A stretch of DNA of 64,000 nucleotides from Paramecium pentaurelia. Its lineage: Eukaryota > Ciliophora > Oligohymenophorea > Peniculida > Parameciidae. This document shows, in pieces, positions 49,556 to 62,500 of the stretch. The notes under the pieces were generated by a model. The model saw only the letters and a list, made by a program, of their open reading frames with translations. It made no database searches and was not told where the DNA came from. The DNA lies in contig CAJJDO010000036.1 of assembly GCA_905183005.1 (NCBI GenBank), forward strand, positions 434,001 through 498,000, read 5' to 3'. The translations under genes and the position numbers were made by a program. Numbering within the stretch: the first letter of the stretch is position 1; each line of letters starts with the position of its first letter.

Positions 49556-49731
49556 TTTCTGTTCATCATATGTATTCTGGATAATCAATAATAATATACT
49601 ATATTATGCATCTTTAAAAATGAATCCTTTTGAGACTCAGTTAATGTGACATCCATATCCATGGTGTTTATAACAACACCAATTACTCCTAAAATAAAAG
49701 TCATAGCAACAATTAACTTGGTTTTGTTCAT
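47320..49731 (-). CDS. Secreted protein of tandem 33-residue repeats, 3' end cut by gap
   Basis: Start at 49729-49731. The first exon gives a signal peptide (MNKTKLIVAMTFILGVIGVV) and VTLTESQKDSFLKMHNI. A 23-nt intron then leads to NTYDEQKEG and more than 22 repeats of 33 residues: EGMAYREVYEDGQ, IEGMRYREVEDQEIQ, EENHI. Each repeat itself contains two related halves (EGMxYREVxED). The sequence is acidic and without Cys. The opposite strand has an equally long open frame (hydrophobic, Ser/Phe-rich). The minus strand is preferred because it has a signal peptide and intron, and because two rare unit variants (AGA/AGG and GGC/GGG) are silent on minus but change Ser to Pro and Ala to Pro on plus. 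The C-terminus is lost at the N. Function unknown; candidates are a matrix or secretory-granule protein. Confidence 0.7.
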
Positions 49732-50593
49732 TTTATTATATATAATAATTTTGATGATGTAATAAATTTTAATATAGTCTTTTAAAATCTCTAAGTCCAT
49801 ATAACTAAGATTACTAAATAAGAATGAATTTGTTATTAAATTTCTATAGACAATTATTAATAGTTTAAAAATACTTCTCCACAAATAGATTTGGAATTAT
49901 GTCAATTCGAATTTATTTATTCTATTAACTTAACTAATGAAATAATATACATTGCAAAACTTAGATGGCTTTTTGGCTTTAGCCAAAGAATAAATAACTT
50001 CTAGAAATCAATCTAAATTTATATATGTCACAAAATAAAATTCAAGGTTTAGTATCCATCATCAAATTTAATAACTGAAGATAATCTAAAGCTTTATAGA
50101 GATTAAAATTTTGAACTATTGGATTGGAATTATAATTGTAGTAAATTTTCATTTACAAAATTATTTTCTAAAAATATGAGATGATAAGGATTATTACAAA
50201 AGAAACAATTTTTTATAATTGGCAAATTACATATTAAAAAAAAATATAATACATAATCTATCACTATCTTTTTCAATTTTTCATAGGCAATTAAAATCGA
50301 TTTTGATAAATAGAATTTCTATTTTTGTCTTTTTTTAGATTTCATTTGAAGTCATAGTCTTGCTAAATTATAATTTTTAATTAATTATTTGAGTTGAGAG
50401 TTCAGTTGTTATTAAATCCTAAGTAATTCAAAGTCTTTTTTTTAATTATTATTTCAAGAAGATATGTTTTACTCGCTATTTGTATTCACTACTGACTAAA
50501 TAATCTAAGAAAATAAGAAAATTAAATATTAATTTATTTTAGTTAATCAATTATGATTTAAATCAATTCCGTTAACTCAATTTCAATTTCAAT
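49732..50593. other. Intergenic; one weak small reading frame
   Basis: AT-rich region between divergent/convergent genes. A plus-strand frame at 49937-50179 (80 residues, containing LDGFLALAKEQITSRNQSK) is protein-like at its start but turns hydrophobic. I give it about 0.25 as part of a small gene. Nothing else was seen. Confidence 0.4.
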
Positions 50594-51418
50594 TCAAGAA
50601 CAGAACTCATTTACTTATACAATATCAAGTAATTCTTTAGGAATACTAATTACCATGAATATATACAAAAGATCATCATTTTTATAAATCTATTACATCT
50701 TCATTTAAACCAAGATATCCAAATCAGCATTTAATGCCAATCTTTATTGGCTCATTATTTTTAAAACTTTAGAATCCATTCGAAGTTTAATCTGTTATTA
50801 ATGTCCTTAAAATGTTAAAATTGGGAACATAAATTTATTTTTCAACTCATTGGTAGAATTTCTTTTAATTAAATTTTCTAGGGCCAACGTTTTGGTGAAT
50901 AATTCCTTTAACCTTTTTTTCTTTTCTTTAATGATACTCTTTATGGTTTACTTAATTATTTCAATTAGTTACCAATTCTTCCTTTTAATTATCAGTCTCA
51001 TTTCTTCTTGTTCTAGTTTTCCCTTACATGTCCGATATAACTTTTTTACCTTCTTTCTTTAAAACTTTGGAAGCTATCATAACATTTAATGCATCATAAA
51101 CTCTTCTTTTTATATTCTACTCATCTTTAGGCTCTAACTCTATTTAAATTTATACATTATCTAAATCTAAAAATTAACCATCCTAACCTAAATCTTAAAT
51201 TAATCTTTATGCAACATCTTTGTAAGTTGTTGATTTGAGTTCCATAACTATATCTCTAACTTTAACACTCAAATTACGCAATCCTTAAATATATTAATTT
51301 AAATACCTTTCTGGCTTCTTAAAGGGGTTTGCTCCTGATATTGATAATAATTATAATTTTTTTTTTCAATCTTTTCGGAATAAGATATATTTTTTTAAAG
51401 TGCATGATGCCTATTCAT
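50594..51418 (-). CDS. Transcription factor DP (E2F dimerisation partner)
   Basis: Start at 51416-51418, TGA at 50594-50596. A 23-nt intron joins the leader (TPLRSQK) to GLRNLSVKVRDIVMELKSTT, the start of the DP winged helix. YKDVAQRLIQDL follows, then the DP hallmark NIKRRVYDALNVMIASKVLK and KEGKKV. After another intron, KRLKELFTKTLALENLIKRN is the dimerisation coiled coil (animals have QLQELLLQQIAFKNLVQRN), and IKLRMDSKVLKIMSQQRLAL fits the DP C-terminal domain. DP pairs with E2F to control the G1/S programme. About 250 residues, short for DP but with all core parts. Confidence 0.85.
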
Positions 51419-51528
51419 ATGTTGATTATTATATTTTTAAGGTGTCATTTATTAAGTATTAACATGAACAATTTAAAATCCTGATTATTTTGTATTAGAC
51501 TATTTAATCACTATTTATTTGATTTAAG

Positions 51529-51861
51529 GTGATTCATCATTCGATATTTAAAGCTCAAACATTTTTTAGAGAGGCTATTAATCGAAAGGGAAAAGATCTT
51601 CTTAAACTTAATTTGGTTGTGCAGAGTAATAATCTTGTATTAGTAAATTATTAGGACTGCAATTTATCCTTAATTAAAGAGGGCTATATGGCTAAAATAG
51701 AATCATGTTTGGCTAACCGAAATTCATAGGAGATGATTCAAATTCAGAACGATATTCAATTGGTGTTTAATCACACATTGATTTTATACTATTTTTTAAA
51801 TAATTATACTTAAATTCAATACGCTATTCGATTATTTAATTAGTATCCTAAATACTTATGA
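51529..51861 (+). CDS. Uncharacterised protein, N-terminus unresolved
   Basis: A protein-like exon from about 51529 to TGA 51859-51861 (110 residues): VIHHSIFKAQTFFREAINRK, VLVNYQDCNLSLIKEGYMAK, then SQEMIQIQNDIQLVFNHTLI. The upstream exon and start were not found, although an intron ending at 51528 is likely. The gene probably begins just after the DP start, in divergent orientation. No family recognised. Confidence 0.4.
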
Positions 51862-52006
51862 AAGTGAAAGATTCATTATTTAGATAGAGTTTACTCATTT
51901 TAATATTGATTTAGAATTGATCACATAATAAAAATAATGTTCTATAGTATCATTACAAAATGAAAACCCACTTTAGAAATTATCATTAATAATCATAATC
52001 TATCTT

Positions 52007-52336
52007 TCATAATAGAATGGAAATTGTGTTCTATATAAAGTCAGGTTCAATGATAAAATTAGGATAATCTAGTTAAAGTTTTGTAAATATAAATAATTCT
52101 TAAAGTAAATATAATTTTTCTTTTAATTCTTTTTCATGAGGTACAAACCAGAATGATAATTCTATCAAATAGTTATTAAAATTTAACGATTTTTTTAACA
52201 TCGTACTTATAAATGCTTTTCTCAAAGTCATAATCCTAATAAATATATTGTAGTTTTCATGTACTGATACAACTCTTTTTTATACCTCATTAAATAAACA
52301 AGGATAAAATTGATATTGGAATAAATTTTGTGTCAT
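52007..52336 (-). CDS. Small uncharacterised protein
   Basis: One open frame of 109 residues, start 52334-52336, TGA 52007-52009. It contains NLFQYQFYPCLFNEVQKRVV, FISTMLKKSLNFNNYLIELS and LQELFIFTKLQLDYPNFIIE. It could continue through an intron beyond 52007. No family recognised. Confidence 0.4.
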
Positions 52337-52726
52337 AAGTTAACAATATATCAAGAGATTTCTTAGGATGATATCATTAAAATAACAAATAAATATCAAT
52401 ACTTTTTTATTTTATTATTTTAATTTCATTTTAAGAATAAGAGCCGAAAGATTTTAATTTATTCAATAACTATTATAAAAATTTAAAAATAGTACTAATT
52501 ATTTTTATCAACAGTTTAATATAATTTACTATATTAGATTATTTTTGTATTAAAGAAAATATCTTGAATCTTGATATTAAGTTCTTGAAATTGAAATATT
52601 GATATTTTTAGAAAATAAAATTTAAGAATAACTGTTCAAATGAAAATTTATATTTTCATGATGATTAATACAAAATCATAAATTTTTACTATGAATAAGA
52701 AATATTAAAAGTTAGTACATTAATTG
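52337..52726. other. Intergenic, AT-rich
   Basis: No recognised element between the small gene's start and the scramblase stop. Confidence 0.5.
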
Positions 52727-53495
52727 TCAATAATTTTAAAACTATGCATAATCAATAAATATCCCAGCCATGATAAGAATGATTTTCTCCTCAATGGTAG
52801 CAAATTCAGGAAAATTGATTCCATATGTATCGGATTTAGTACACCATTCTCTTCGAAACCCCCCAAATAAATGGCAAATCTTACCAACTTTTTAATTGTT
52901 TCTGTCCTTAATTTCAAATTCAATTTCAGCACAAGATTGACAAGGTAACATACAAAATAATCCTGGTTAACAACAACTAGCACTGATAGTATAAAGTAAA
53001 GCATTATTTTTATCAAAGCACATTAACTAATTAGAATATTTAGAGTATTTACTTTATAAAACGTGCATTTGATAATTGTCCATTAAAGTTCTTCCATTAC
53101 TTTTCCAATGTACTAACCTCTTTAGTAAATTAACATTTCTGGTCTTTAAAAGCATAAAAAAGAGAATTTGTAAGGTTTTTCTACTTTAATATGAACTTCT
53201 GAAAATTTTCTTTAATCTACAAGTTCAAGAGATCGCTTTGAAGGAGGACAAATAAATCTCTTTTTTAAAAATGATTGAATTACCTTTACATAAATTTGGA
53301 TACTTCTTTAACTTCAAAATGCACTTAACCCCAATTAGACCAATCATCTTCACAATAAATAATACTATATTCATTAGCTTATTCACAAGGTTATAAACAA
53401 GTAATGCATGGACATATAGGACAAGCACATATAAATGGAGAAAACCGTTCAATATATGATGGAGTAGAACTAATGATAACAGAAGTCTGAAGCAT
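52727..53495 (-). CDS. Phospholipid scramblase (PLSCR) family protein
   Basis: Start at 53493-53495, TGA at 52727-52729. The N-terminal exon has the Cys-rich FSPFICACPICPCITCLQPC (multiple candidate palmitoylation sites) and IIYCEDDWSNWGQVHFEV. After a 26-nt intron the C-terminal half reads ALLYTISASCCQPGLFCMLP, CQSCAEIEFEIKDRN, VGKICHLFGGFRREWCTKSD, TYGINFPE and ends IILIMAGIFIDYAQF. This matches the scramblase core (CCGDVDFEIK, VGKIxKxWxGxxREAxTDAD, xFGIQFP, and a terminal ALLIDFMFFE helix). Family members move lipids between membrane leaflets or bind membranes in a Ca2+-dependent way. The intron structure in the middle is provisional. Confidence 0.75.
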
Positions 53496-54187
53496 AAAAT
53501 ATTTATAATAATTATTAATTATAGTATATGAAATTTGATTATAATTTTATTTATGCTCTATAATCAAATTGATTTATCAAGTTTTAATGATTAAGACACT
53601 TATATAAGATAATATATTAATATCAAGAACATATATTAACTTAACTTTATTTATTTTTAGAACTCCATGTTTAATGTAGACTATTTATGTATATCATTTA
53701 TTTTATAAGAAATAAGGATAATTAAAAAATAAATTCTTCTTCTCTATTGTTAAATAGTTTGAGTAAAGTAAACAATTAAATTAAACATAAAAGAATCCGA
53801 CCTTTATGGAATGTTTAAATTAAACTAAAATTATATAATATTTCTCCCATATAATTAAAAGGATTAGAAGTCTAAACCATCTGAGATATATTCTAGTCTG
53901 ACTTAATTAAATGGATGATATTTAGAAATTCATAAGACATGATTGAAATACATAAAATGGTTTAAAAATGAAAACTTATTTATTGTGAAATATTGTAATT
54001 TAAGTAATAACATTTATTGGTACGTCATCAGATTATTAATTGTGATTAATAAAAGATGTTTCTAGAAGTGTATTATTTGAGTATCTCATTACGTATTATA
54101 TTGGATTTATTAAGAATTCTTATATAAATACGTATTATTTAAGTTCTAAATATAGAAGTGAAATCGTCATAAATAAATTCATTAATT
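53496..54187. other. Intergenic, AT-rich divergent promoter region
   Basis: About 690 bp between the divergent scramblase and PEPCK genes. No recognised motif. Confidence 0.5.
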
Positions 54188-55894
54188 ATGGAGAATCAAA
54201 CAGTCTAAACCTAAGAACTCTTAACAAAATGGGGACTTCGCAATTCAACAGTCTATAGAAATCCAAGTGTTCCTCTCTTATATTAACTCTCTATGTCTTA
54301 ACAACAAAGTGAGGATCCAACTGTAAGACCAGATTCTATAAATAACACTGGTGCTTTGGTAGCATACTCAGGAAAGAAATGCGGGTATTTAATATTGTTC
54401 TATAATATAGTCGTGTTCCTAAGGATAAGAGAATCATAAAAGATGAAGTCACAGAAAGAGATGTTTGGTGGGGTGATGTTAACATAGGTTTGACCTAAGA
54501 CTCATATAATGAGGTTGAAAAGATTGCTCTTGAGTATTTAAATAACAGAGAGAAAGTAACCATATAATTTTAATCATTTAGTTGTTCATCATTGATGGAT
54601 ATGCTGGATGGGATGTTAATTATAGATTAAGAATTAGAGTATTTTGCACTAGACCTTATCATGCATTGTTCATGAAGAACATGTTGATTAGACCAAATGA
54701 TGAGGAACTTAAGAAGGATTTCAGTGGAGATGTTGATTTTTATATTTTCAATGCTGGTCCATAAACAATTTAGAAACCTATTGAAGGAATTAAATCAGAA
54801 GGATGTGTAGCTGTTAATTTGACTGAGCGTAAGATGGTCATATTAGGAACTTAATATGCTGGTGAAATGAAGAAAGGAGTTTTTGGAGTCACTCATTATT
54901 TATTTCCAAAATAAGGAATACTCACATTACATAGTTCTGCCAATGAAGGTGAAAATGGTGATGTCACCTTATTATTTGGATTAAGTGGCACAGGTAAAAC
55001 AACATTAAGTGCTGATCCCAAAAGAAAACTTATTGGTGATGATGAACATGCTTGGTCTGACAATGGCATATTTAACATTGAAGGAGGTTGTTATGCAAAA
55101 TGTGTTGATCTCTCTAAAGAAAAAGAACCTGAAATTTATAATGCTATAAAATTTGGAGCTGTTTTGGAGAATATCGAATATTATTCAGAAGAAACAAGAG
55201 AAGTTGATTTCACAAATATTTCAATTACAGAAAACACAAGAGTCAGTTATCCATTGGAATATATTCTAGGAGCTAAATTTCCTGCTTAAGGAAGTCATCC
55301 AAAGAATATTTTCTTTTTGACATGTGATGCTTATGGTGTTTTACCTCCAGTCTCTATGTTGACACCAGAATAAGCTATGTATCATTTCATTTCTGGATAT
55401 ACTGCCAAGGTTGCTGGTACTGAAGTTGGTGTCAAGGAACCATAAGCTACATTTTCAGCTTGCTTTGGAGAAGCATTTTTGGCTCTTCATCCAACTCTTT
55501 ATGCTAATATGTTAGCTGAAAAGATCAAGAAATACGATACCAAAGTTTGGTTAATCAATACTGGTTGGTCAGGTGGTAAATATGGAGTTGGATAAAGAAT
55601 GTCATTAAAATATACTAGAGGAATTATTGATTTGATTCATAGTGGTGAATTAAAAGATGTAGAGTTTGATAACTTCCCAATTTTCAATTTTGCTATTCCC
55701 AAATAAGCCAAAAACATTCCAACATAAATCTTGAACCCTAAAAATACATGGAAGTAAGATATTTAATTTATTTTAGAAATCCTGAAGAATTTGAAAAATA
55801 AGTTCTTGAATTAGCTGAGAAATTTTAGATTAACTTCAAAAAATATGAAGATAAAGCTACATAAGAAGTAATTAATGCAGGTCCTAAATTTTGA
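54188..55894 (+). CDS. Phosphoenolpyruvate carboxykinase (ATP)
   Basis: Start at 54188, TGA at 55892-55894, three introns (54385-54410, 54556-54581 and a 23-nt one near 55756), about 540 residues. Motifs in order: CGRVPKDKRIIKDE (the GRSPKDK oxaloacetate loop), NIGLT and LFIIDGYAGWD, GVFGVTHYLFPKQGILTLHS with nearby SANEGENGDV, the kinase-1a P-loop LLFGLSGTGKTTLSADP, metal-binding IGDDEHAWSDNGIFNIEGGC, and WLINTGWSGGKYGVGQRM. The GLSGTGKT loop and length mark the ATP-dependent class. The enzyme makes PEP from oxaloacetate in gluconeogenesis. Codon use is richer in G/C than the surroundings, suggesting high expression. Confidence 0.96.
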
Positions 55895-56542
55895 ATATGA
55901 AATTTTATTGTGTATGTTTATGAATTCATTTTCAAAATTTTATTTGTTTTTTAAATTAAGAGAGAAATTTAGATAATTGTGGTAACAATATAACAACATT
56001 TTGTACAAATGGGCAATTAATTACAATTATCAAATATTAGACATGTTTATCTTATTATTTTTTTTGATATAAATAAGTCGTAGATATGAAAAATTGAACT
56101 AATTCTCATATAATTAATATGATTAATTGAATTTTTAATAATAAAATATGATTAAATATTTCTTGAATTAAGTTGGTTTTTTTTTATAATGATTATAATA
56201 AAATATATTATTATTAGATAAAACAGCCATATATTTACTAAAGTAATTTTAACTTAAAAAATAATAGAAACATTTAAACTTATAATAGATGAAACTATAA
56301 ATATATGAAATAATCGAATAATCAGTGATATATTAGAAAAAATAGTAAGCAAATTAATCAAATATTTAATATAATTTATATTGAAATATATTTATATAAC
56401 ATTATCTGTTAGTTTTTGAGTGATAATTCTCAAAATAGATTAATCAATTTGATATATCTTATAAATTTTTGTATTGTTAATTTATATTATTTTAGATTTA
56501 TAGTAAACAACATCTGAAATTACTAATGTATTAATTTTAAAT
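55895..56542. other. Intergenic, AT-rich
   Basis: 3' flank of PEPCK and promoter side of the giant surface-protein gene. No recognised element. Confidence 0.5.
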
Positions 56543-59500
56543 ATGAATAAATATTAGTTTTCATAATTGCTTTTATGTTACTCTTTCATGTAAATTTCTT
56601 AAATTATTATTTAAGAGTATAAAGAACACTAGAATTCTCTTGTTAATTTGAAGATTATGAGTAAAGCCTATTAGATTTTAAGGATCCTTTTTAAAATGTG
56701 TCTAAAATTGTTGAATATGAACTTGATTATTGGTATTCATCTGGTTTCTGGTCTAAATACATTGAGTATTAGACAATGAATCAGAGCCATTTAATAGACT
56801 AAAAGAATATAGATCTAGAGAAAGGAAGATTATTATATCTCTAAAAATAAATGAGCATCAATAACAAAAAAGAATATAATATAACAATATATTAAAAATT
56901 TTCATTTAGTACATATTATTGGAGATATAATCCTTATCACATTTTAGAAATTTCATATGTTTAGGATTCTAAAACAGAATTTTAATCGATAAATTTAGAA
57001 TTAAAAAATTAAGATTTAGATGGGATATGGCATTTAACTCTTATAGAATATAATCCAAAACAATCAAAATTGTTATTCAAAAGTGCTGGAATAATAGATT
57101 AGATTTAAAGCATCTCTTTAAAAAGTGGTCTCATAAATTATATAATAGGTGGATACGGAAAAGATGTATTTAAAATATTAATCATAGAGTCATACAAAAC
57201 AATCTTATAAACCATTTCAAGGATTATTATCAAAGTTGATTATTTATAACAAACATAAAGAAATAAATTTATACGATCAGATCTTTAATGATTGTTAAAT
57301 TCCTAAATAGATTCTAAAAATGAAGCAAATAAGTCTGGTTGATGGTGTATCTAAATTTGATGGAACTTAATATATTTATAAAGAAGCTTAGCTAATTGAT
57401 TAACATTATGTTATTAGAGGTTGGATTAAATTAGATTTAAGCAAGATTTTTTTATCTGGTTAAATGTAGATATTAAGAATGACAATAAATAAATAATATT
57501 AAATGGGAAACGGTAATAATGGAGATAAGACTTTTTTCTTACTTTATAATATAAATTTAAATAATTAAGATTTTAATTCAATACTTGTCTAAACATATCA
57601 TTATTACTATCCTTATAAATCAGAATATTTAAGTTCATTTTTAAATTCTGATAAATACACCTTTAAATCTAATACTCTATTATCATAAATGTAATAGTGG
57701 CATTACTTTACATTCGAATAAGGTAGAAGTCTTAATAGTGAAAGAACCTAGTATAAATTATGGTTTAATTTACAAAATGAACCTATTACTCATAATTTTT
57801 AATTTGATTAAGCTAGAAATTAATTTTCAAACACATTAATTTATTTTTATATAGGAGGAGATAAATTTACTCCTTCTCCATATTTCTAAGGATAAATAGC
57901 ATATTTAGAATTCTTGACTGGATTTATAGAGGACTTTAACATTCAAAATTTCAAATGTAATTGTTAATCAATTATATAAAATAGAATGTCATTATTCATG
58001 CTAATAATGTGATGGGCCTTAATCTAATGAATGTACTAGTTGTTCTATAATTTCAAAAAGGTTGTTCTTAAGTGAAACTAAAGAATGCAAATGTTAAATT
58101 AATTATCTAGATATAATCAATAATGAAATATGTTCAAATTAATTTTTAGCATTTCCAGATATTACAATTTAATAAATAAGCAATAATTAAAATAATATGT
58201 ACTGCAATTTTGGTTATTTCTTCATTGAAAATAACAATAATAGAATATGTAAATAATGGTAATTAATAAATTAATTAATTTAAGTCCATATTACAAATAA
58301 AATCAGTATTTCTGTCTTGATTGTTATATCAATCAAATGACTTGGTATCTTCATCCAGTATGTACAATGGATATGATTCCTAATGTTAAAATAGAGGATT
58401 AAGCCTATTAATAGATTAGTAGAGATCTTATAGATTATGATGTCTTTATAATAAATTAAATTGATGAATTAGAACTTCAAATAGGTGTTCAAGACTTTTT
58501 AAAAAATTAACAAAATAATTATAATATCACTACTATTCATTTAGGACAGTAAGTTTATTTATAATGTAAATCTAATTTTATTTTGGTAAATAATAAATGT
58601 ATAAAATGCCCTAATAATTGTCAATAATGTTATGATGAATCACATTGTCTTAAATGTTATAAAGAATTTTATCTATCAAATAATTAATGTATAATTTGTC
58701 CTTCTATTTGTGATGAATGTTATTAAGATTAATATAGTTAAGATGTAATTTGTAAAAATTGTAAAAGGTATTTTATTAATTCTAATTACATAGCCCATAT
58801 CATTATATTGATAAAACATGCAGATAATGTGGTTAATTTTGTTAAGAATGTATTGAAGATTATAATTCTGATAGTGAACAATACTTTCTTAGATGTTTGA
58901 AATGTTTAGATGATAGTTAATATTTCATTTCAAATGATGCTTAGAATTGTGAAATTAATTAAATTGAAAATTGTAAATATGCTCTCAAATTAAGAATAAA
59001 CTATAATGGAAAAACAACATTTTCTACTCTTGATTAATATTTTCAACCATCTTATGATTCTATAACAATTAAGTGTGCTAGATGTTAAGATGGGTATTAA
59101 TATGATTATGATAATAATATATGTGAAATTGATATCAATTATGGAGATCAATGTCTATATAGAGTATCTTGGTTTTATAAATATTGCATTATTGGTAAGG
59201 AAACAAAATATGAATTAACATATGGGTGTTAAAGTGATATAGCATTTTGTACAAATTGTTTATATAATGAATTTAAAGAAAAAAAAGAATGTTATTAATG
59301 TGAATAAGGATATTATGCAAGTAGAATTTTTGGAAATTGTTAAATCTGTCCTTTAGAACTTCATTGTAAGACTTGTTATCAATAGGATAAGATATCTTAA
59401 GATAACTGGAAATAATAAGTAAGATCATTTTATTATTCTGCTATTTAATATTATGATATGAGTCATGATTTCACTGAATTTGGACAAAGTTCAGATATTA

Positions 59501-62500
59501 ATGATTTTGAATTAGTATGTCTTGAATGTGTTTAAGGTTTTGAACTATATAATAAATAATGTATACCATAATGTCCAACTCTTTGTTTAGAATGTGTGAA
59601 AAAGAATGGTCAAAATGTATGTATCAAATGTCCTTTGGAAGTAAATTAAAGAATCATAAGTATTTATAATAATTAATGTATCCAATGTCCACCTAATTGT
59701 AAATTATGTAGAAAAAGAACTTAAGCTGAAATTTTATTAATTAATCCTTTATTTTAGAATGCTAATTATTCTGATTATAGTAATTAATGTTTAGTATTTG
59801 ATTCTGATTCCAATTATTATTATAATTCATATTTTGGATAAGTTTTTTAATTAATTGATACTAATATAAAATAGGAAAATTAGATTGTATTAGAATTAAA
59901 TTTGATTTGTTCTGATATTGTTTATCATAATTTAATTTTAGGTTTAAATGATGAATAGATAAATTTATTCAATCAAACCCATATATTTATTGAGGATCTT
60001 TAATATTTTACTTAATTTAATAAAGAATCATTTTACAAGATGGCAAATGATTTATAAGTCACATCATTATTGATAAAAATTATAAGTAACATAGAGTAAG
60101 AATGCTTATTTTAAGGAGACTTCTCAGTATCTTAGACATTTAGTAAAAGTATTTTTACATTAATGTATAATATATATAATTATAATTTTAGACAAGTTAA
60201 CCTATCAATAATCAGTATTAAAAATACTAAATTTATTATTGATAAATCTGTATAATTTAATAATTTTTCAGATATTTTGATAAGTGATATAGAAATTTAA
60301 TTTAAAAGCAAAGACTCACTTACTTTCTTAATGTTCTCATCAATATTAAACTAATTCTAAGTATAATTTTACAACATTAGATTTTAATAATAAAATAATA
60401 ATTCTGTTTAATTCATATTTTAAAAGGTTTCATAAATCTACTTTCAAAATTTAACATTCAATGAATTCATTATAAAATAGCAAAATTAAACTACTCCACT
60501 TATTTTAATTAACTTTGACAAAAATGTTAAGAATTTTATTAAAATTAACTTATTACTATTTCTAAATTGTTATATATAAGATACTGATGTTTTAATTTTA
60601 AATGATGACAATTTAATATCTGAATTTAATGATATCCATTTAACTGGTGTAATCTCGAATTGTACATTTATTAAAACTATCACTTCTACTATATCTACAA
60701 TAAAAATCAGCAACTTCTCTTTTTAAGGAGAACTTTATAATAGCTATGGATTCTTGTAATTATCAGATTTTTCAGATATATTCTTATAATAATTATCAAT
60801 AACATATTCATTAATTTAATAGACTATTTTAATAATATTAAACAATAATTCAAGAATTCAAGAATTTAATTGTTCAAATAATATTATGTTAAATTAAAGT
60901 AAAATTTTAATTAATGTTGAGAATATTAATACAAAATATTTCTCATTATAAATATACTTTATTGTATTTTTACAGAATCAATATGATTAATTATGTAATT
61001 TTTTAAAAATAAGGCATTTTGATTATATTCATTCTTAAATCATTATTAATAATATTTAAATTATAGAAAATACTATATATTTAAATGAAATTCTAAATGA
61101 TACTATTAAATATGAAATAGCTTTGATTAATCTAGAAGTTTAAGATGTTAATATAATATAAATATTCTTATTAAGAGGATATGGTATAAGTGAATTAAGA
61201 ATTATTAATTCTTAGTATTTATTAATCAAGAATATAGAAGTCTAGCTAAGTGATAAGTATATTATAAAAGGAATCCATAAATATTTAGATTGTTGGATCG
61301 ATTATGTGTAAAAAGACTTCTATACTATATTCTTAATTATCTATAATGCAATTTAAACTATAATAGAATCTATAATAATGAATTATTTAGTTGTTATAAA
61401 TGAACCATTGATTTATTATGAATCTATTTCTACTTCAATACTTGAAAGAAATGAAACTATTAATATTTACAATTCCAAATTTAATGATAATATATAAATA
61501 TCCATAGGGAAATATGTAAATAGCCCAATATTATAAATATATTCTTAGCAAAATATAAGTATTAATATAGAATAGATAAATTTCCTAAGAAATATTTTAT
61601 AATCATATGAATAAGAAGATAGTTATATCTCTTCAAGTTTAATATATTTCGACTGTCAAAAAAGTAATGTTTATTTACATATAGTTATATTTGAATCCAA
61701 CACACTTATTAATAGTGTAAACTCTTTATTATTTATTATTTCAAAAAGTGTTCAGTTTGATTAAGTTATATTTAATAGGAGCTGTTAATTTGATTATAAT
61801 CTTATTAAGCCATATATTTAATGGGGATATAATCTTGAAAGTAAAATCTACTTAGAAGATATTCAATTAAGCTTTTAGTAAAAATGTTTGGTTGGAAATG
61901 CTATAATTTAATCTTCTAAAATTCTAATTAATAATTCAATATTTAATCATTCATTTGGTTAATTAAGTGGAAGCTTATAATTCAAATTACAGTCTTCAGG
62001 TTCAGTAATGATCGACTAATGTACATTCCAAAACATATATATAGCTTCTTCAAAATAGTATGATTCTGTTTAATAAGGAGGTACAATATTTATTGAATCA
62101 GAATCATATATAAGTGTATAAATAATAAACTCTATTTTTTCTGCAATTAATTCTTATGTTTCTGCAGGAATACTCTATTTAAACGATAATTAAAATTAAC
62201 TTAAATTACAATTAGGAAATTTGACTATCACAAATTGTTATAGTTTTAAAGGAGACATCATATATAGATATATTTCTAGTTATAATTTAACTAATTAGAA
62301 TTTTAGGCTTTAAGATCTTACAATAGAAGATACATATTAAGGTTTCTTAGAATATTAAAATTTTGCAAATTATTATTATTATGCATTTAAATAATTAAGA
62401 AACTATTTGCTATCCGATAGAACCAAAATTTATTTAATTTCTGGTAATATTTATATGGATAATATTAAAGTTTAGCAAATTTATTATGAATCCTTTATTA

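Noticed and set aside
47381..49591. A 736-codon plus-strand reading frame of hydrophobic repeats (MIFFLNFLIFNFSISHSFNL and so on)
   Set aside because: It is the shadow of the minus-strand repeat gene. The minus strand has a signal-peptide exon and an intron, and rare unit variants are silent there but change Ser or Ala to Pro on the plus strand.
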